Shown in pieces: positions 9,062 to 18,228 of a stretch of 57,346 nucleotides of DNA (its first letter is position 1; each line of letters opens with the position of its first letter). Source of the stretch: UBA3064 sp023258775 (GTDB lineage Bacteria; Pseudomonadota; Gammaproteobacteria; Burkholderiales; Burkholderiaceae_E); the NCBI GenBank assembly GCA_044355655.1, contig JBIKXS010000020.1, positions 1 to 57,346 of the forward strand. Direction: 5' to 3'. Made by a program: the position numbers and the translations under genes. The notes under the pieces were generated by a model, which was not told where the DNA came from, did no database searches, and saw only the letters and a list, made by a program, of their open reading frames with translations.

Positions 9062-11320
9062 ATTGGAACCGTAAGCGTCATGCCTCGCGGATTCACCGTG
9101 AACCGTGCTGACGGTCGGCCGCAATTGCCTGGAAGTCTTCATACCAATCGAAAGCTTGGTCAGTGGCTCTCTTTTGACTGCCCTTCAATTGTCAGGGTAT
9201 TCACCGGGAAAGCAGAGCTGGGACAGGGAATTTTGACCGCGTTAAGGCTAATCGTCGCAGACGAACTCGACCTTGCGCTTGAGGCGGTGAAGCTTGAGTC
9301 CGCGAGTACGGCGCGCGGACCCGATGAGGCGGTGACCTCTGGGAGTTTGTCGATTCAAGACAGCGGATCCGCCTTGCATCATGTTTGTGCTGAAGTGCGC
9401 GCGCTTGCGATTGCGGCGGTCTCGCTTGCCTCGGGCGTGCCAAATGAGCGAATTATTGTTGAGAACGGTTTTTTTTTGGATCGATCGAACAAAGAAGTGA
9501 TCGGTGATTATTGGACCGCTTTAGCCGGGGAAAACCTGGATCGCGAATACATGGGAACGGCCATACCAAAAGCTGTTGACCAGCGCAGATTATTGGGAAG
9601 TAGCAGCGTGCCAAGGTTAGACCTGCCGGACAAGGTTTTTGGAAAGCTGCGCTTTATCCATGATCTCAAATTCCCGGACATGATCCATGCGCGTGTTGTC
9701 CGTCCGCCAAGACTTACGAGTGAATTGGCCTGTGACCCGGCAGTTATCGCTGCTGAGCTTCCTAGTTCAGTTCAATTCGTGATGGATGGTCGGTTTATGG
9801 CAATCGTTGGGCTTTTCGAGCATGAAGTGGAGCGCGCAGCCGCACGGTTTTCCAAAGAAATTCAATGGACTAAAGGCTCATCGCTTCCTGACTTGGGAGA
9901 TTTGGCTAGCTTCCTTCGCACAGCGCCTTGTGAGGTTAGTGTGCCAGCTCAGCGGTCTGTGGACGGTACGCAAGACAAAGGCCCCGAAGCTTGGCCTGAT
10001 GGCGGTCAACGGTTCGCAGCCGAATATTTGAAACCTTATCTTGCGCATGCCTCCATTGGCCTGTCTTGTGCCCTGGCTCAATGGGCCGGAGGGCGTTTGG
10101 AGGTTTGGACGCATAGCCAGGGTATCCACAATCTCCGCGATGACATCATGCTTGCGCTTAGTCAGGATGACGATGCTCCGAAACGCGATGACATCGTGAT
10201 TCATCATGTTGAGGCCGCAGGCTGTTATGGGCATAACGGTGCGGATGATGTTGCATTCGACGCAGTTCTCATTGCTAGAGCATGTCCCGGGAAGGTGGTC
10301 AAGTTACGTTGGTCCCGAGCAGATGAACTGACGCACAGTCCGTTCGGTGCGGCGCAACTCGCCCGCCTTGAGGCACGCGTTGATCAACAGGGTCAAATTA
10401 CGCATTGGCAGCATTCGGTCTGGGCAAACGGTTACAGCTCTCGGCCGGGGCGTGCGACAACACCGAGTTTGCTCGCAGCGTCAGAGCGTTTAAGGTCAAC
10501 GCCCCTACCCCTGCCGGTCAACCCACCGCTTGCGATGGGAGGTGGGGCAGATCGAAATGCGGTTCCTGGTTATGCCCTGCCCAATTTTCGACTTGTCAAT
10601 CATCGATTGACCGTAATGCCATTAAGAACATCTGCAATGCGGGCTCTTGGGGCATTTTTGAACGTTATGGCGATTGAGTCATTCATGGATGAGATAGCTT
10701 TATCGCTAGGTCAGGATAGAGTCGATTTTCGTAGGCGACATTTGCAGGATTCGCGCGCCTTGGCAGTGATTGATTTGGTGTTAAGTAGATCTGCATTTTG
10801 GAGCGATCAATCGCTTCCCCGTGGCAATGGTTTTGGTCAAGGCTTTGGATGGGCACGTTATAAAAATAGTGGTGCTTGGTGTGCCGCTATCGCGCGGGTT
10901 GAAGTAACCGATCATGTACGTGTCACTGACATCGAACTCGCTGTCGATGTTGGTGCTGTAGTCGATCGTGATGGTGTTCTGAACCAAATCGAAGGCGGGG
11001 CGATTCAGAGCGTCAGTTGGACAATTAAGGAACAGGTGAAGTTTGATTCGAATGAACTACAGTGTTCTGATTGGAATGACTATCCAATAATTCGTATGAA
11101 TGAGATTCCTCGCGTGTCGGTGCACCTTATTGACCGCCCGGAGCAGATTTCTTTGGGTGCAGGTGAGGCAGCGCAAGGTCCTGTTGCTGCCGCGGTCGTG
11201 AATGCGGTAAGCGAAGCGCTAGGGCTGCGGATTAGGCAATTACCGCTCAGCCCTGATAATCTCTTGCGCGCTGTGCATGCCGCCCCTTCGTTTGCATCGG
11301 AGGCGCAGCAGGATGATTGA
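9002..11320 (+). CDS. Molybdenum hydroxylase large subunit (xanthine dehydrogenase family)
   Basis: A 772-residue molybdopterin-binding subunit of the xanthine dehydrogenase family, closest in layout to two-subunit isoquinoline/nicotinate-type hydroxylases, which hydroxylate N-heterocycles or aldehydes with water as oxygen source. The active-site Glu is in LGAGEAAQGP near the C terminus, and AELGQGI lies near the N terminus. I place the start at the ATG at 9002, because a GAGG ribosome binding site lies just upstream; an in-frame GTG at 8960 is the alternative. The first 20 residues are four 5-residue repeats each beginning with Met (see repeat). The stop overlaps the start of the [2Fe-2S] subunit gene. 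Confidence 0.88.
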   Translation: MNSPAMNSSTMNSSTMNSQAIGTVSVMPRGFTVNRADGRPQLPGSLHTNRKLGQWLSFDCPSIVRVFTGKAELGQGILTALRLIVADELDLALEAVKLESASTARGPDEAVTSGSLSIQDSGSALHHVCAEVRALAIAAVSLASGVPNERIIVENGFFLDRSNKEVIGDYWTALAGENLDREYMGTAIPKAVDQRRLLGSSSVPRLDLPDKVFGKLRFIHDLKFPDMIHARVVRPPRLTSELACDPAVIAAELPSSVQFVMDGRFMAIVGLFEHEVERAAARFSKEIQWTKGSSLPDLGDLASFLRTAPCEVSVPAQRSVDGTQDKGPEAWPDGGQRFAAEYLKPYLAHASIGLSCALAQWAGGRLEVWTHSQGIHNLRDDIMLALSQDDDAPKRDDIVIHHVEAAGCYGHNGADDVAFDAVLIARACPGKVVKLRWSRADELTHSPFGAAQLARLEARVDQQGQITHWQHSVWANGYSSRPGRATTPSLLAASERLRSTPLPLPVNPPLAMGGGADRNAVPGYALPNFRLVNHRLTVMPLRTSAMRALGAFLNVMAIESFMDEIALSLGQDRVDFRRRHLQDSRALAVIDLVLSRSAFWSDQSLPRGNGFGQGFGWARYKNSGAWCAAIARVEVTDHVRVTDIELAVDVGAVVDRDGVLNQIEGGAIQSVSWTIKEQVKFDSNELQCSDWNDYPIIRMNEIPRVSVHLIDRPEQISLGAGEAAQGPVAAAVVNAVSEALGLRIRQLPLSPDNLLRAVHAAPSFASEAQQDD

Positions 11321-11774
11321 ATTGAAGGTTAATGGCCGAAATTGTGAACTCGACTGTGAAGACTCCACCCCTTTGCTTGTAACGCTGCGCGAGTTCCTCG
11401 AGCTTTCTGGCCCAAGATTTGGATGCGGTCAGGGCGAGTGCGGTGCATGCATGGTACTTATCGATGGACGCGCGGAGACCTCGTGCAATCGACCGATGGG
11501 ATCGGTACAGGGTTGTCATATCGAAACCATTGAGGGCTTGGGGACTGCTGATAAGCCACATCCGGTCCAGACCGCTTTTCTTGCGGAAAGGGCGGGACAG
11601 TGTGGTTATTGTCTTTCTGGTGTTTTGACGTCTGCCATCGGCTTGCTTCGCGCGAATCCAACACCAAGTCGGGAACAGATTATCGCTGCGCTTGATCCCC
11701 ACCTTTGCCGTTGCGGGGCCTACCCCCGAATGATCCGCGCCGTGGAGCGCGCTCTTACTTTATTAGAGCAATAA
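11313..11774 (+). CDS. Molybdenum hydroxylase [2Fe-2S] subunit
   Basis: A 153-residue small subunit of the CO-dehydrogenase/xanthine-dehydrogenase type with two [2Fe-2S] clusters. The plant-ferredoxin motif is CGQGECGACMV with a later Cys in TSCNRP; the second, four-helix cluster uses CGYC and CRCG. It passes electrons from the molybdenum centre of the preceding subunit. The ATG at 11313 overlaps the upstream stop, and GGAGGCGCAGCAGG precedes it; a longer frame from 11277 would add 12 residues that look unlike the family. No FAD subunit is present, so transfer to a cytochrome or other carrier is expected, as in IorAB/NicAB-type enzymes. Confidence 0.92.
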   Translation: MIELKVNGRNCELDCEDSTPLLVTLREFLELSGPRFGCGQGECGACMVLIDGRAETSCNRPMGSVQGCHIETIEGLGTADKPHPVQTAFLAERAGQCGYCLSGVLTSAIGLLRANPTPSREQIIAALDPHLCRCGAYPRMIRAVERALTLLEQ

Positions 11775-11775
11775 C

Positions 11776-12888
11776 ATGAGCTTTTTCTCGTCGATAACAG
11801 GATCAGGGTTTACAAGACGCTTCGGGTTTTGGTTTTGCGGCTGCCATGGTTTGCCAATCGTACCCGATGGTGGCGGACAACTGCCCGCTAAAGTTCCACC
11901 GGTGATTTTGTTGGGACGCAAGGCCAAGGTTGTTGATGTCCATGCCCATTGTTACCTACAAGAGGGGCTTGATCTCATGGGTGAAGAGGCAAGCGCAGTG
12001 CTCCCGCCGGTCAAGGGTGTTCCCGAGCATTTCCTGCAAATCGATGCCCAACTTGAGAACCGACTCGCTGCAATGGATCGCATGGGTGTTGACATGCAAG
12101 TTCTTAGTATCAATCCGTTCTGGTACAAGAAAGATCGAGAGATTGCGAAAAATATATGTCAAATTCATAACGAACGCCTTGCCGAACTTTGTGCCCGTGT
12201 GCCTCATCGGCTAGCCGCATTCGCATCCTTACCGATGCAGTTTCCTGATCTTGCCGTTGAAATGCTCGAGCATGCCGTGCGTTCGCTTGGGCTAAAGGGT
12301 GCTGCTATCGGGGGGAGCGTGGCGGGGCGCGATTTCGCGTTGCCTGAGTTTCATCCGGTACTGGAAAAGGCACAAGAACTTGACGTGATGTTGTTCATCC
12401 ATCCACAAAGCACACCCGAACTCGCCGCCAGGTTTAAAGGCAATGGTTGGTTATCGAATGTGATTGGAAATCCGCTAGACACAACCATTGCCTTGCAAAA
12501 GCTAATTTTCGAGGGTGTTTTTGACCGATTTCCAAAGCTGAAAGTGCTGGGCGCTCATGGCGGCGGGTTTTTGGGCTCTTATGCGCCCCGAATGGACAGA
12601 AGCTGCTTTGTTTCCCCCCAAAATTGTGATCCGTCCATCCAACTCAAAAAGCGCCCCACTGAGTACATACGCGATATTTACTTTGATTCCCTTGTCTTTA
12701 CTGGCGAAGCACTCAGACATCTCGCAGCTGAAGTCGGCGCAGGGCGCATCATGATTGGTACCGATCATCCCATCCCCTGGGAGGAGAATCCGGTGAGTCA
12801 TGTGTTGAATACGCCGGAGCTCAGCGATGAGGACCGGGTTGCCATTTTGGGCGAGACCGCAATACGCGCACTCGGCTTGAATGTTTAG
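11776..12888 (+). CDS. Amidohydrolase-2 family protein (ACMSD-like decarboxylase/hydrolase)
   Basis: A 370-residue TIM-barrel metal enzyme. Metal ligands are seen in VDVHAHCY (HxH), LFIHPQS (His), GAHGGGF (His) and IGTDHP (Asp). This family includes 2-amino-3-carboxymuconate-6-semialdehyde decarboxylase and related nonoxidative decarboxylases of aromatic acids. About 45 N-terminal residues precede the first HxH and include a short hydrophobic FGFWFCGCHG stretch that may be membrane-interactive or unstructured. The start codon lies directly after the hydroxylase small-subunit stop, so these three genes form one transcription unit. A paralogue lies at 28063. Substrate unknown. Confidence 0.85.
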   Translation: MSFFSSITGSGFTRRFGFWFCGCHGLPIVPDGGGQLPAKVPPVILLGRKAKVVDVHAHCYLQEGLDLMGEEASAVLPPVKGVPEHFLQIDAQLENRLAAMDRMGVDMQVLSINPFWYKKDREIAKNICQIHNERLAELCARVPHRLAAFASLPMQFPDLAVEMLEHAVRSLGLKGAAIGGSVAGRDFALPEFHPVLEKAQELDVMLFIHPQSTPELAARFKGNGWLSNVIGNPLDTTIALQKLIFEGVFDRFPKLKVLGAHGGGFLGSYAPRMDRSCFVSPQNCDPSIQLKKRPTEYIRDIYFDSLVFTGEALRHLAAEVGAGRIMIGTDHPIPWEENPVSHVLNTPELSDEDRVAILGETAIRALGLNV

Positions 12889-12931
12889 AATAATGGATTG
12901 TCAAATCATAACGATATAAATGGAGATCAAT

Positions 12932-13933
12932 ATGGGTAAATTTCTCAATGGTAAGCGTCGACTTGCGCTCCTCTCCGCAGGTTTGGCATTGAGTGGGGTC
13001 ACGATCTTGCCGTCTTGGTCCCAGGCACAGTCGGCTTATCCCACCCGTCCGATTCGCATGGTTGTACCCCTGGCAGCAGGTAGTGCCGTGGATGTTGCTG
13101 CTCGTCGACTTGCGCAGAAGATGGCCGCCAATATGGGCCAAAACATTGTTGTTGAAAATATCGTCGGTGCAGCCGGGATTATTGGGGCAGGCCAGGTTGC
13201 CAAGGCGGCGCCAGATGGGTACACGATTGGCGGGTTCAATGACAGCATTGTCACGATGGTTCCCAATTTAAATAAGAATATGCCTTTTGATACGGTCCGC
13301 GATTTTGCCCATATCAGTCAGGTTGCAACAATCGAATTTAGCGTTGCCGTTGCACCGAATTCCCCGTTTAAATCGCTTTCAGATCTCGTTGCTGCAGCTA
13401 AAGCATCCCCAGGCAAACTTACCTATGGTTCCGGTGGCATTGGAAGCCCTCAACATATGGCAGGTGCCTTGTTTGCATCACATACTGGGATCGACATTAA
13501 GCATATTCCCTATAGGGGCGCGAGCCAAGCAGCCCAAGGCGCCGCCGCCGGGGAAGTTGATCTAAACTTTAATGGTATTGCAACGGTGTCCTCGCTTGCT
13601 AAAGCGGGGAAACTTCGGCTCATCGGGGTTATGCGCAACACGCGTCATCCCGAGTATCCGAATAGCCCTACCCTAGCCGAATCCGGAGTCAGCGGGTTTG
13701 ATTACAGCACATGGTTCTTGTTGACTGCACCCCGTGGTACGCCACCTGAGATTGTGAATCGACTACACGCCGAGGTGCTAAAGGCTTTAGCCGATGAGGA
13801 GCTTCAACAGCGTTTTGCCGCTCTCGGTCTTCGTCCCGATGGTACGACGCCGGCGCAAGTCAGTGAGCTTGTGCGGACCCAGTTAAACCGCTATAAAAAA
13901 GCGGTTGAAGACAACAATATCAAACCAGAGTAA
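12932..13933 (+). CDS. Bug-type (TctC) tripartite tricarboxylate transporter binding protein
   Basis: A 333-residue periplasmic solute-binding protein. A Sec signal peptide (basic KRR, then LALLSAGLALSGVTILPSWS, cleaved near AQS) is followed by the Bug hallmark YPTRPIRMVVPLAAGS and GQNIVVEN. These proteins bind small carboxylates or related compounds for TTT transporters, and many in Burkholderiales are orphans without TctAB, as here. The ATG at 12932 is chosen because GGAG lies 6-7 bases upstream; the ATG at 12920 lacks one. It is the last gene of the hydroxylase-amidohydrolase cluster, suggesting it captures that pathway's substrate. Confidence 0.93.
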   Translation: MGKFLNGKRRLALLSAGLALSGVTILPSWSQAQSAYPTRPIRMVVPLAAGSAVDVAARRLAQKMAANMGQNIVVENIVGAAGIIGAGQVAKAAPDGYTIGGFNDSIVTMVPNLNKNMPFDTVRDFAHISQVATIEFSVAVAPNSPFKSLSDLVAAAKASPGKLTYGSGGIGSPQHMAGALFASHTGIDIKHIPYRGASQAAQGAAAGEVDLNFNGIATVSSLAKAGKLRLIGVMRNTRHPEYPNSPTLAESGVSGFDYSTWFLLTAPRGTPPEIVNRLHAEVLKALADEELQQRFAALGLRPDGTTPAQVSELVRTQLNRYKKAVEDNNIKPE

Positions 13934-13983
13934 ATGCACATCGCTTGGTGGATGAGTATTCGGATACCTAAAGGCTAGTCAAC

Positions 13984-14712
13984 CTAAGTGCCCATGTAGT
14001 GTTGCCGGATTAAATCACTATTGCTCAATTCACTTGCAGACGCTTGCATTGCGATTTGTCCATGAACAATGACATAACCTCGGTCGGCTACCCGAATCGC
14101 TTGTGTGAAGTTTTGCTCAGCCATGAGGACAGTAAGTCCTATACGTTCTTTGAGCTCTTCGATTTGGCTGACAACTTTTTGCACATAGATGGGCGCTAGG
14201 CCTACAGATGGTTCATCGATCAGCAGCAGGCGAGGTTGTGACATCAGTACGCGGCCTAACGCGACCATTTGCTGTTCTCCGCCACTCATGCTGCCTGCTA
14301 ATTGATGCTCGCGCTCCTTAAGGATCGGAAAGATCTCGAAGACCAGTTCAAGCGTTTCTAAGAGCTTGCTGCGAGCAGCGGCTCGGTATGATCCAAGTAG
14401 AAGATTCTTCCGAACACTGAGACGTGGAAATAAATGCCGCCCCTCAGGGACAAGGCAAATTCCCAGGTTAACGATCTCTTCCGTTCTTAATTCATGAAGC
14501 TTATAAACTTGGTCATCAATTCGGGCAAGCACTTCGCCCGAGGTGGCAGGAATCAAACCCATAATGGTTTTCATAAGTGTGCTTTTGCCATTACCGTTCG
14601 TTCCAAGAAGAACGACAGTTTCTGCCTGGTGTACTTCAAGATTCACGTCATGGAGAACCTGTACCGAGCCATAACCTGCGCATAAATTCTTGATGAAGAT
14701 TTCACACCCCAA
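13984..14712 (-). CDS. livF: Branched-chain-type ABC transporter ATPase, LivF-like
   Basis: The second ATPase of a LivKHMGF-type importer. It has Walker A GTNGNGKST, the LivF signature SGGEQQM, Walker B LLLIDEPSVG and a switch His replaced by Gln in MAEQNF, as is usual in LivF. I place the start at the TTG at 14712, which overlaps the livG stop and has GAGAGG upstream; the frame stays open to 14763 but those residues are not family-like. It is the last gene of the six-gene operon. The ligand need not be a branched-chain amino acid, since many such systems in this order import aromatic acids or amides. Confidence 0.9.
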   Translation of the reverse strand: MGCEIFIKNLCAGYGSVQVLHDVNLEVHQAETVVLLGTNGNGKSTLMKTIMGLIPATSGEVLARIDDQVYKLHELRTEEIVNLGICLVPEGRHLFPRLSVRKNLLLGSYRAAARSKLLETLELVFEIFPILKEREHQLAGSMSGGEQQMVALGRVLMSQPRLLLIDEPSVGLAPIYVQKVVSQIEELKERIGLTVLMAEQNFTQAIRVADRGYVIVHGQIAMQASASELSNSDLIRQHYMGT

Positions 14713-15445
14713 GATAAATCCTCTCAACCAGAGGGTCGCGGAGAATTGCATCAGTTGGGCCATCGGCGATCTTGCGTCCGTTTGCGAGTACGACGAGTCG
14801 CTCGGAAAAAGCCTTAACTGTTCGCATAATATGTTCGATCATAATAATCGCGATACCAGTACGATTTAATTCAAACAATAGCTCTAGAATCTCATCAGAC
14901 TCTGAACTGGCAAGCCCCGCCATTGACTCGTCGGCGATGAGCAATTTTGGTTGGGCGGCAATGGCTCTGGCTAGTTCCAGTTTACGAAGATCGATTTGGG
15001 TAAGCGTCGATGCGGTATCGCTGGCTCGCGCTAAAAGGCCCACCTGATCTAGCGCCCGCTCGGCCATGGTATTGATCTCGTCGCGATGCAAGCTTCGATT
15101 CACCCGGTGCTCGGCGGCGAACATCAGCGGTACCCGAATATTCTCGAGAACGCTCAGCCTCGAAAATGGCCGAGGAATTTGGAAACTTCGGGCAAGTCCA
15201 CGGTATACGCGCAAATGCGGTTTCAGCCCATCCAGGGCCTCGCCATTAAATCGAATGCTCCCTGAGTCGTGCGCAATCACGCCAGAGAGACAATTCACCG
15301 TGGTGCTCTTGCCTGATCCGTTTGGTCCAATAAGACCGAGTCGTTCGCCAGGGTTAACGACGAAGCTGACCTCGTCAAGCACGACAAAACCTCCGAAGCG
15401 CTTGCTAAGCCCGTTGACGTTAAGCAAGGGTTGGGACTCACTCAT
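14702..15445 (-). CDS. livG: Branched-chain-type ABC transporter ATPase, LivG-like
   Basis: A 247-residue ATPase with Walker A GPNGSGKST and, for Walker B, LLIADESMAG. The usual LSGGQ signature region reads LTQIDLRKLELA: the canonical S-G-G is replaced by T-Q-I-D, a divergent form also met in some LivG proteins. The H-loop is in IEHIMR. The ATG overlaps the livM stop by 4 bases. Confidence 0.9.
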   Translation of the reverse strand: MSESQPLLNVNGLSKRFGGFVVLDEVSFVVNPGERLGLIGPNGSGKSTTVNCLSGVIAHDSGSIRFNGEALDGLKPHLRVYRGLARSFQIPRPFSRLSVLENIRVPLMFAAEHRVNRSLHRDEINTMAERALDQVGLLARASDTASTLTQIDLRKLELARAIAAQPKLLIADESMAGLASSESDEILELLFELNRTGIAIIMIEHIMRTVKAFSERLVVLANGRKIADGPTDAILRDPLVERIYLGV

Positions 15446-16500
15446 TGGGAGGGCTTCTCCGAAGCAGATCTCGTGGAGCTTATTGGATGCGCCTTCCTAT
15501 GCTTGCGCTTTAAAAGTCCGAGCAGTCCGTTAGGTGCGATCGCCACAAAAAGCATCATCAAAAAACCAACGATGAGCAGACTCATTTCTGGGGTGATGAT
15601 GTTTTTTGAACCAAAGTACTGCTGAATCAAACCCAACAGTGTCGCGCCAATAAGTGGGCCGGTCCAATGAGTCATCCCACCAATGAGTGGCATCGCGATG
15701 CTATTGACGGTGTGGGCCAAGTTAAAGGCACCAATCGGATCCACATAGGTAACAAAAAATGGGAAAAGTGCTCCTCCTGCGCCCATTAGTGCTCCACTGA
15801 TGGTTGTTGCTTGAAGCTTTAATCGAAGTGTTGGGACGCCCGAGCATTCTGCCGAATCTTCATCGTCGCGAATTGCCTGAAGCCCAGCTCCGAGTTTGCT
15901 TTGTTCAATGCGTCGAGCAATCGCTAGCGAGAGCATGGTGAGCAAAATCATGGCGCAAAGCACAAAGAGATTTGCGTCTTTGAAGCCGGCGACTACCGTG
16001 GGTTTGATGACGAAAGCACCACGCGCACCGCCAACATAGGACCAGTTTACGACGATTGTCATCGCAACGATCGATAGCGCGAGGGTTGCAATTGAAAAGT
16101 AAACACCTCTCAATCGCAGTGTAAGGTACCCGGTTCCGAGGCCTAGAAGCCCGGAAAACAGGGCTCCTGCGAATACAGCCGCTGGAAAGTAGATGAAGGA
16201 CAAATAGGGAAGAGAAATCTCAATAAATCCGAGATCTAATTGTTTTAGGTTTTGAAGGCCAAACAGCTTAAAGAAGAAGACAGTCGAGTAGGCGCCAACG
16301 GCGAAAAAGCCGGCTGTGCCGAAATTGACGTAACCACCGTAGCCGCCGAGAATATTCCAGGCCGTTGACAACACCACGTACTGCAATACATAAAAGGCAA
16401 CAAGCAGGTAGTAACCTCCGCCGAGGCTTTGCACCAAGAAAAATAAGGCTAATGAACCGAGTGCAAGAAAACTGTGAAAACCAAAATCCGATGTTTTCAT
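15442..16500 (-). CDS. livM: Branched-chain-type ABC transporter permease, LivM-like
   Basis: A 352-residue inner-membrane permease with about ten hydrophobic segments. Family segments are GGYGGYVNFGTAGFFAVGAY, the LRGVYFSIATLAL segment and the cytoplasmic coupling loop with AIRDDEDSAECSGV. It pairs with LivH to form the channel. The ATG overlaps the livH stop by 4 bases and its own stop overlaps livG. A charged C-terminal tail (LLKRKHRKAHPISSTRSAS) is slightly longer than usual. Confidence 0.92.
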   Translation of the reverse strand: MKTSDFGFHSFLALGSLALFFLVQSLGGGYYLLVAFYVLQYVVLSTAWNILGGYGGYVNFGTAGFFAVGAYSTVFFFKLFGLQNLKQLDLGFIEISLPYLSFIYFPAAVFAGALFSGLLGLGTGYLTLRLRGVYFSIATLALSIVAMTIVVNWSYVGGARGAFVIKPTVVAGFKDANLFVLCAMILLTMLSLAIARRIEQSKLGAGLQAIRDDEDSAECSGVPTLRLKLQATTISGALMGAGGALFPFFVTYVDPIGAFNLAHTVNSIAMPLIGGMTHWTGPLIGATLLGLIQQYFGSKNIITPEMSLLIVGFLMMLFVAIAPNGLLGLLKRKHRKAHPISSTRSASEKPSQ

Positions 16501-17381
16501 TTTCGCGTCATTAAGCCCTCGGGCTTAAAGGCAAGCGTAAGCAGTAAGAGTCCGAAACCCACAGCGGGTGCCCATGAGGGGCCAACAAATGTTGAAGTGA
16601 TGCTCTCGGCGGTTCCGAGCAATAAGGCTGCGATCAATGTGCCTTGTAGACTGCCCATTCCTCCCAAAACACACACGGCAAAGACACGGCCGATGTACTC
16701 TCTGCCGATCGAGGGTTCGATGGGCTGGATGATGATGAGCGCAGCACCTGCAAATGCAGCGCTTGCAAGTGAAAGCCCAAAAGTCAATTGTTTGATCTTG
16801 ATCGGGTCGATTGCCATAAGTCGCAGTCCGAGCATGTCCTGAGAAATCGCTGATACTGCCAAACCGAAGTAAGTCTTATTTAGAAAGTAGTGCAGTCCAA
16901 CAATCATGACGATGCCGATTAGAAAGGGAACCAGCAAGCGAACAGGAATACTCACAAAACCGAGGCTTAAAACCACTTCGCCGTAGGATGTATCGACGCT
17001 TCGAAGATCAACTCCAAAAATCAGAATTAGTCCTACTTCTGTAACGAAAAGCAATCCGAAGAAAAAAGCTAATCCGCGCCGCTGGTCCTTCTCTCGGCTT
17101 TCAAAAAGGCGGTAGTACAGACCATAGAGTCCTGCGCCATAAAGTGCAAATACCAAGGCAGCTGGAAACATCAGCAATAGCGGATCAATTCCCCATTGGG
17201 CGTTGAAATAATAGGCAATGAAAGAGCCCAGAACAATCATCGCGGGATGCGAGATATTGGCGATATCCAGCATGCCGAATGCGATCGATATACCAAGCGC
17301 GACGGCAGCGTAAAAACCGCCAAGGAGAATGCCGGTCACGACTGCATTCGCGAGGAGTTCGCCGACAACTGACCATTCCAT
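16497..17381 (-). CDS. livH: Branched-chain-type ABC transporter permease, LivH-like
   Basis: A 294-residue permease starting at MEWSVVGELLANAVVTG, with eight or so hydrophobic segments and the typical LGGFYAAVALGISIAFGMLD and GLRLMAIDPIKIKQLTFG (coupling loop) regions. The reading frame is open for a further 81 codons upstream, but that part overlaps the SDR gene and is not membrane-like, so the ATG at 17381, four bases after the SDR stop, is preferred. Confidence 0.9.
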   Translation of the reverse strand: MEWSVVGELLANAVVTGILLGGFYAAVALGISIAFGMLDIANISHPAMIVLGSFIAYYFNAQWGIDPLLLMFPAALVFALYGAGLYGLYYRLFESREKDQRRGLAFFFGLLFVTEVGLILIFGVDLRSVDTSYGEVVLSLGFVSIPVRLLVPFLIGIVMIVGLHYFLNKTYFGLAVSAISQDMLGLRLMAIDPIKIKQLTFGLSLASAAFAGAALIIIQPIEPSIGREYIGRVFAVCVLGGMGSLQGTLIAALLLGTAESITSTFVGPSWAPAVGFGLLLLTLAFKPEGLMTRK

Positions 17382-17385
17382 GACG

Positions 17386-18228
17386 CTATGCGCCGACCAG
17401 TAATTGCAGACCGGCGGGATGAGCGTTTGATCGCGCCGCATCATCTGCCGGCAGTGCGCTGTTCCATGTTTTAGCATCAAAGCGCATACCTGTAACACCG
17501 TTTGATGCGTTCGATAGTAGCCAGCAAATCGGCCTTTCCATTGCATCGGGTTCAACCAGCTTTGGAACCTCACCTCTAGCGCTAGCTTCGCGCATTTCTG
17601 TCGCAATACCAGGTGTGTTTGCACCGCCGCCAGGGTTCAGCACATTCACCGTCACCCCGGTATCTTTCAGTTCTTCAGCCCAAACCATCGTCGACATTTC
17701 AAGGGCAGCCTTTGATGCGCCGTAGGGGCAGAATCCAGGACGTTTCATGGTGGCGTACATCGTGGTGACGTTGACAATCCGCCCCCAGCCTTGGGCAATC
17801 ATCCCGGGAGCGACACGGCAGGCCATCATTTCGGCAGCGATACAGTTGGTTTCGTAAATGCCTCGGATGCCCTCATCGCTACTCTCAAAAAAGCGCCTTG
17901 GCGTATCGCGCCGATAAAGGTCGGGTGCAAGAAAGGTAAGCGTTAATCCGGCATTGTTAATTAGTGCATCGACTTGTCCGTGCCTCGACTTTGCAAAGTT
18001 GACCAATTCGTCACAGTCCTTCGACAATCGGATATCTGCAAGAAAGAAGTCAAGGCGGTCGTCAACGCCACGCTGTTTTGCATGATCCTTGAGGGCTTGA
18101 GCATCCTCGGGAAGATGGCCTGCTGCAACGACGTACATCCCATCTTCAGCCAACGCAAGCGCCATTGACCGCCCCAGGCCACGGCTAGCACCAGTCACGA
18201 TCACGGTTCGCATGCTTGGTACCTTCAA
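17386..18228 (-). CDS. Short-chain dehydrogenase/reductase
   Basis: A 280-residue classical SDR with TGASRGLG cofactor motif near the N terminus, NNAG, and the YGASK active-site Tyr/Lys. The catalytic Ser position, 13 residues before the Tyr, is occupied by Thr in NVTTMYATM, which is conservative but worth noting. Its ATG overlaps the stop of the binding-protein gene, and livH starts four bases after its stop, so an enzyme is embedded in a transporter operon. The likely role is oxidation or reduction of the imported compound or its first product; that is inference from position. Confidence 0.88.
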   Translation of the reverse strand: MKVPSMRTVIVTGASRGLGRSMALALAEDGMYVVAAGHLPEDAQALKDHAKQRGVDDRLDFFLADIRLSKDCDELVNFAKSRHGQVDALINNAGLTLTFLAPDLYRRDTPRRFFESSDEGIRGIYETNCIAAEMMACRVAPGMIAQGWGRIVNVTTMYATMKRPGFCPYGASKAALEMSTMVWAEELKDTGVTVNVLNPGGGANTPGIATEMREASARGEVPKLVEPDAMERPICWLLSNASNGVTGMRFDAKTWNSALPADDAARSNAHPAGLQLLVGA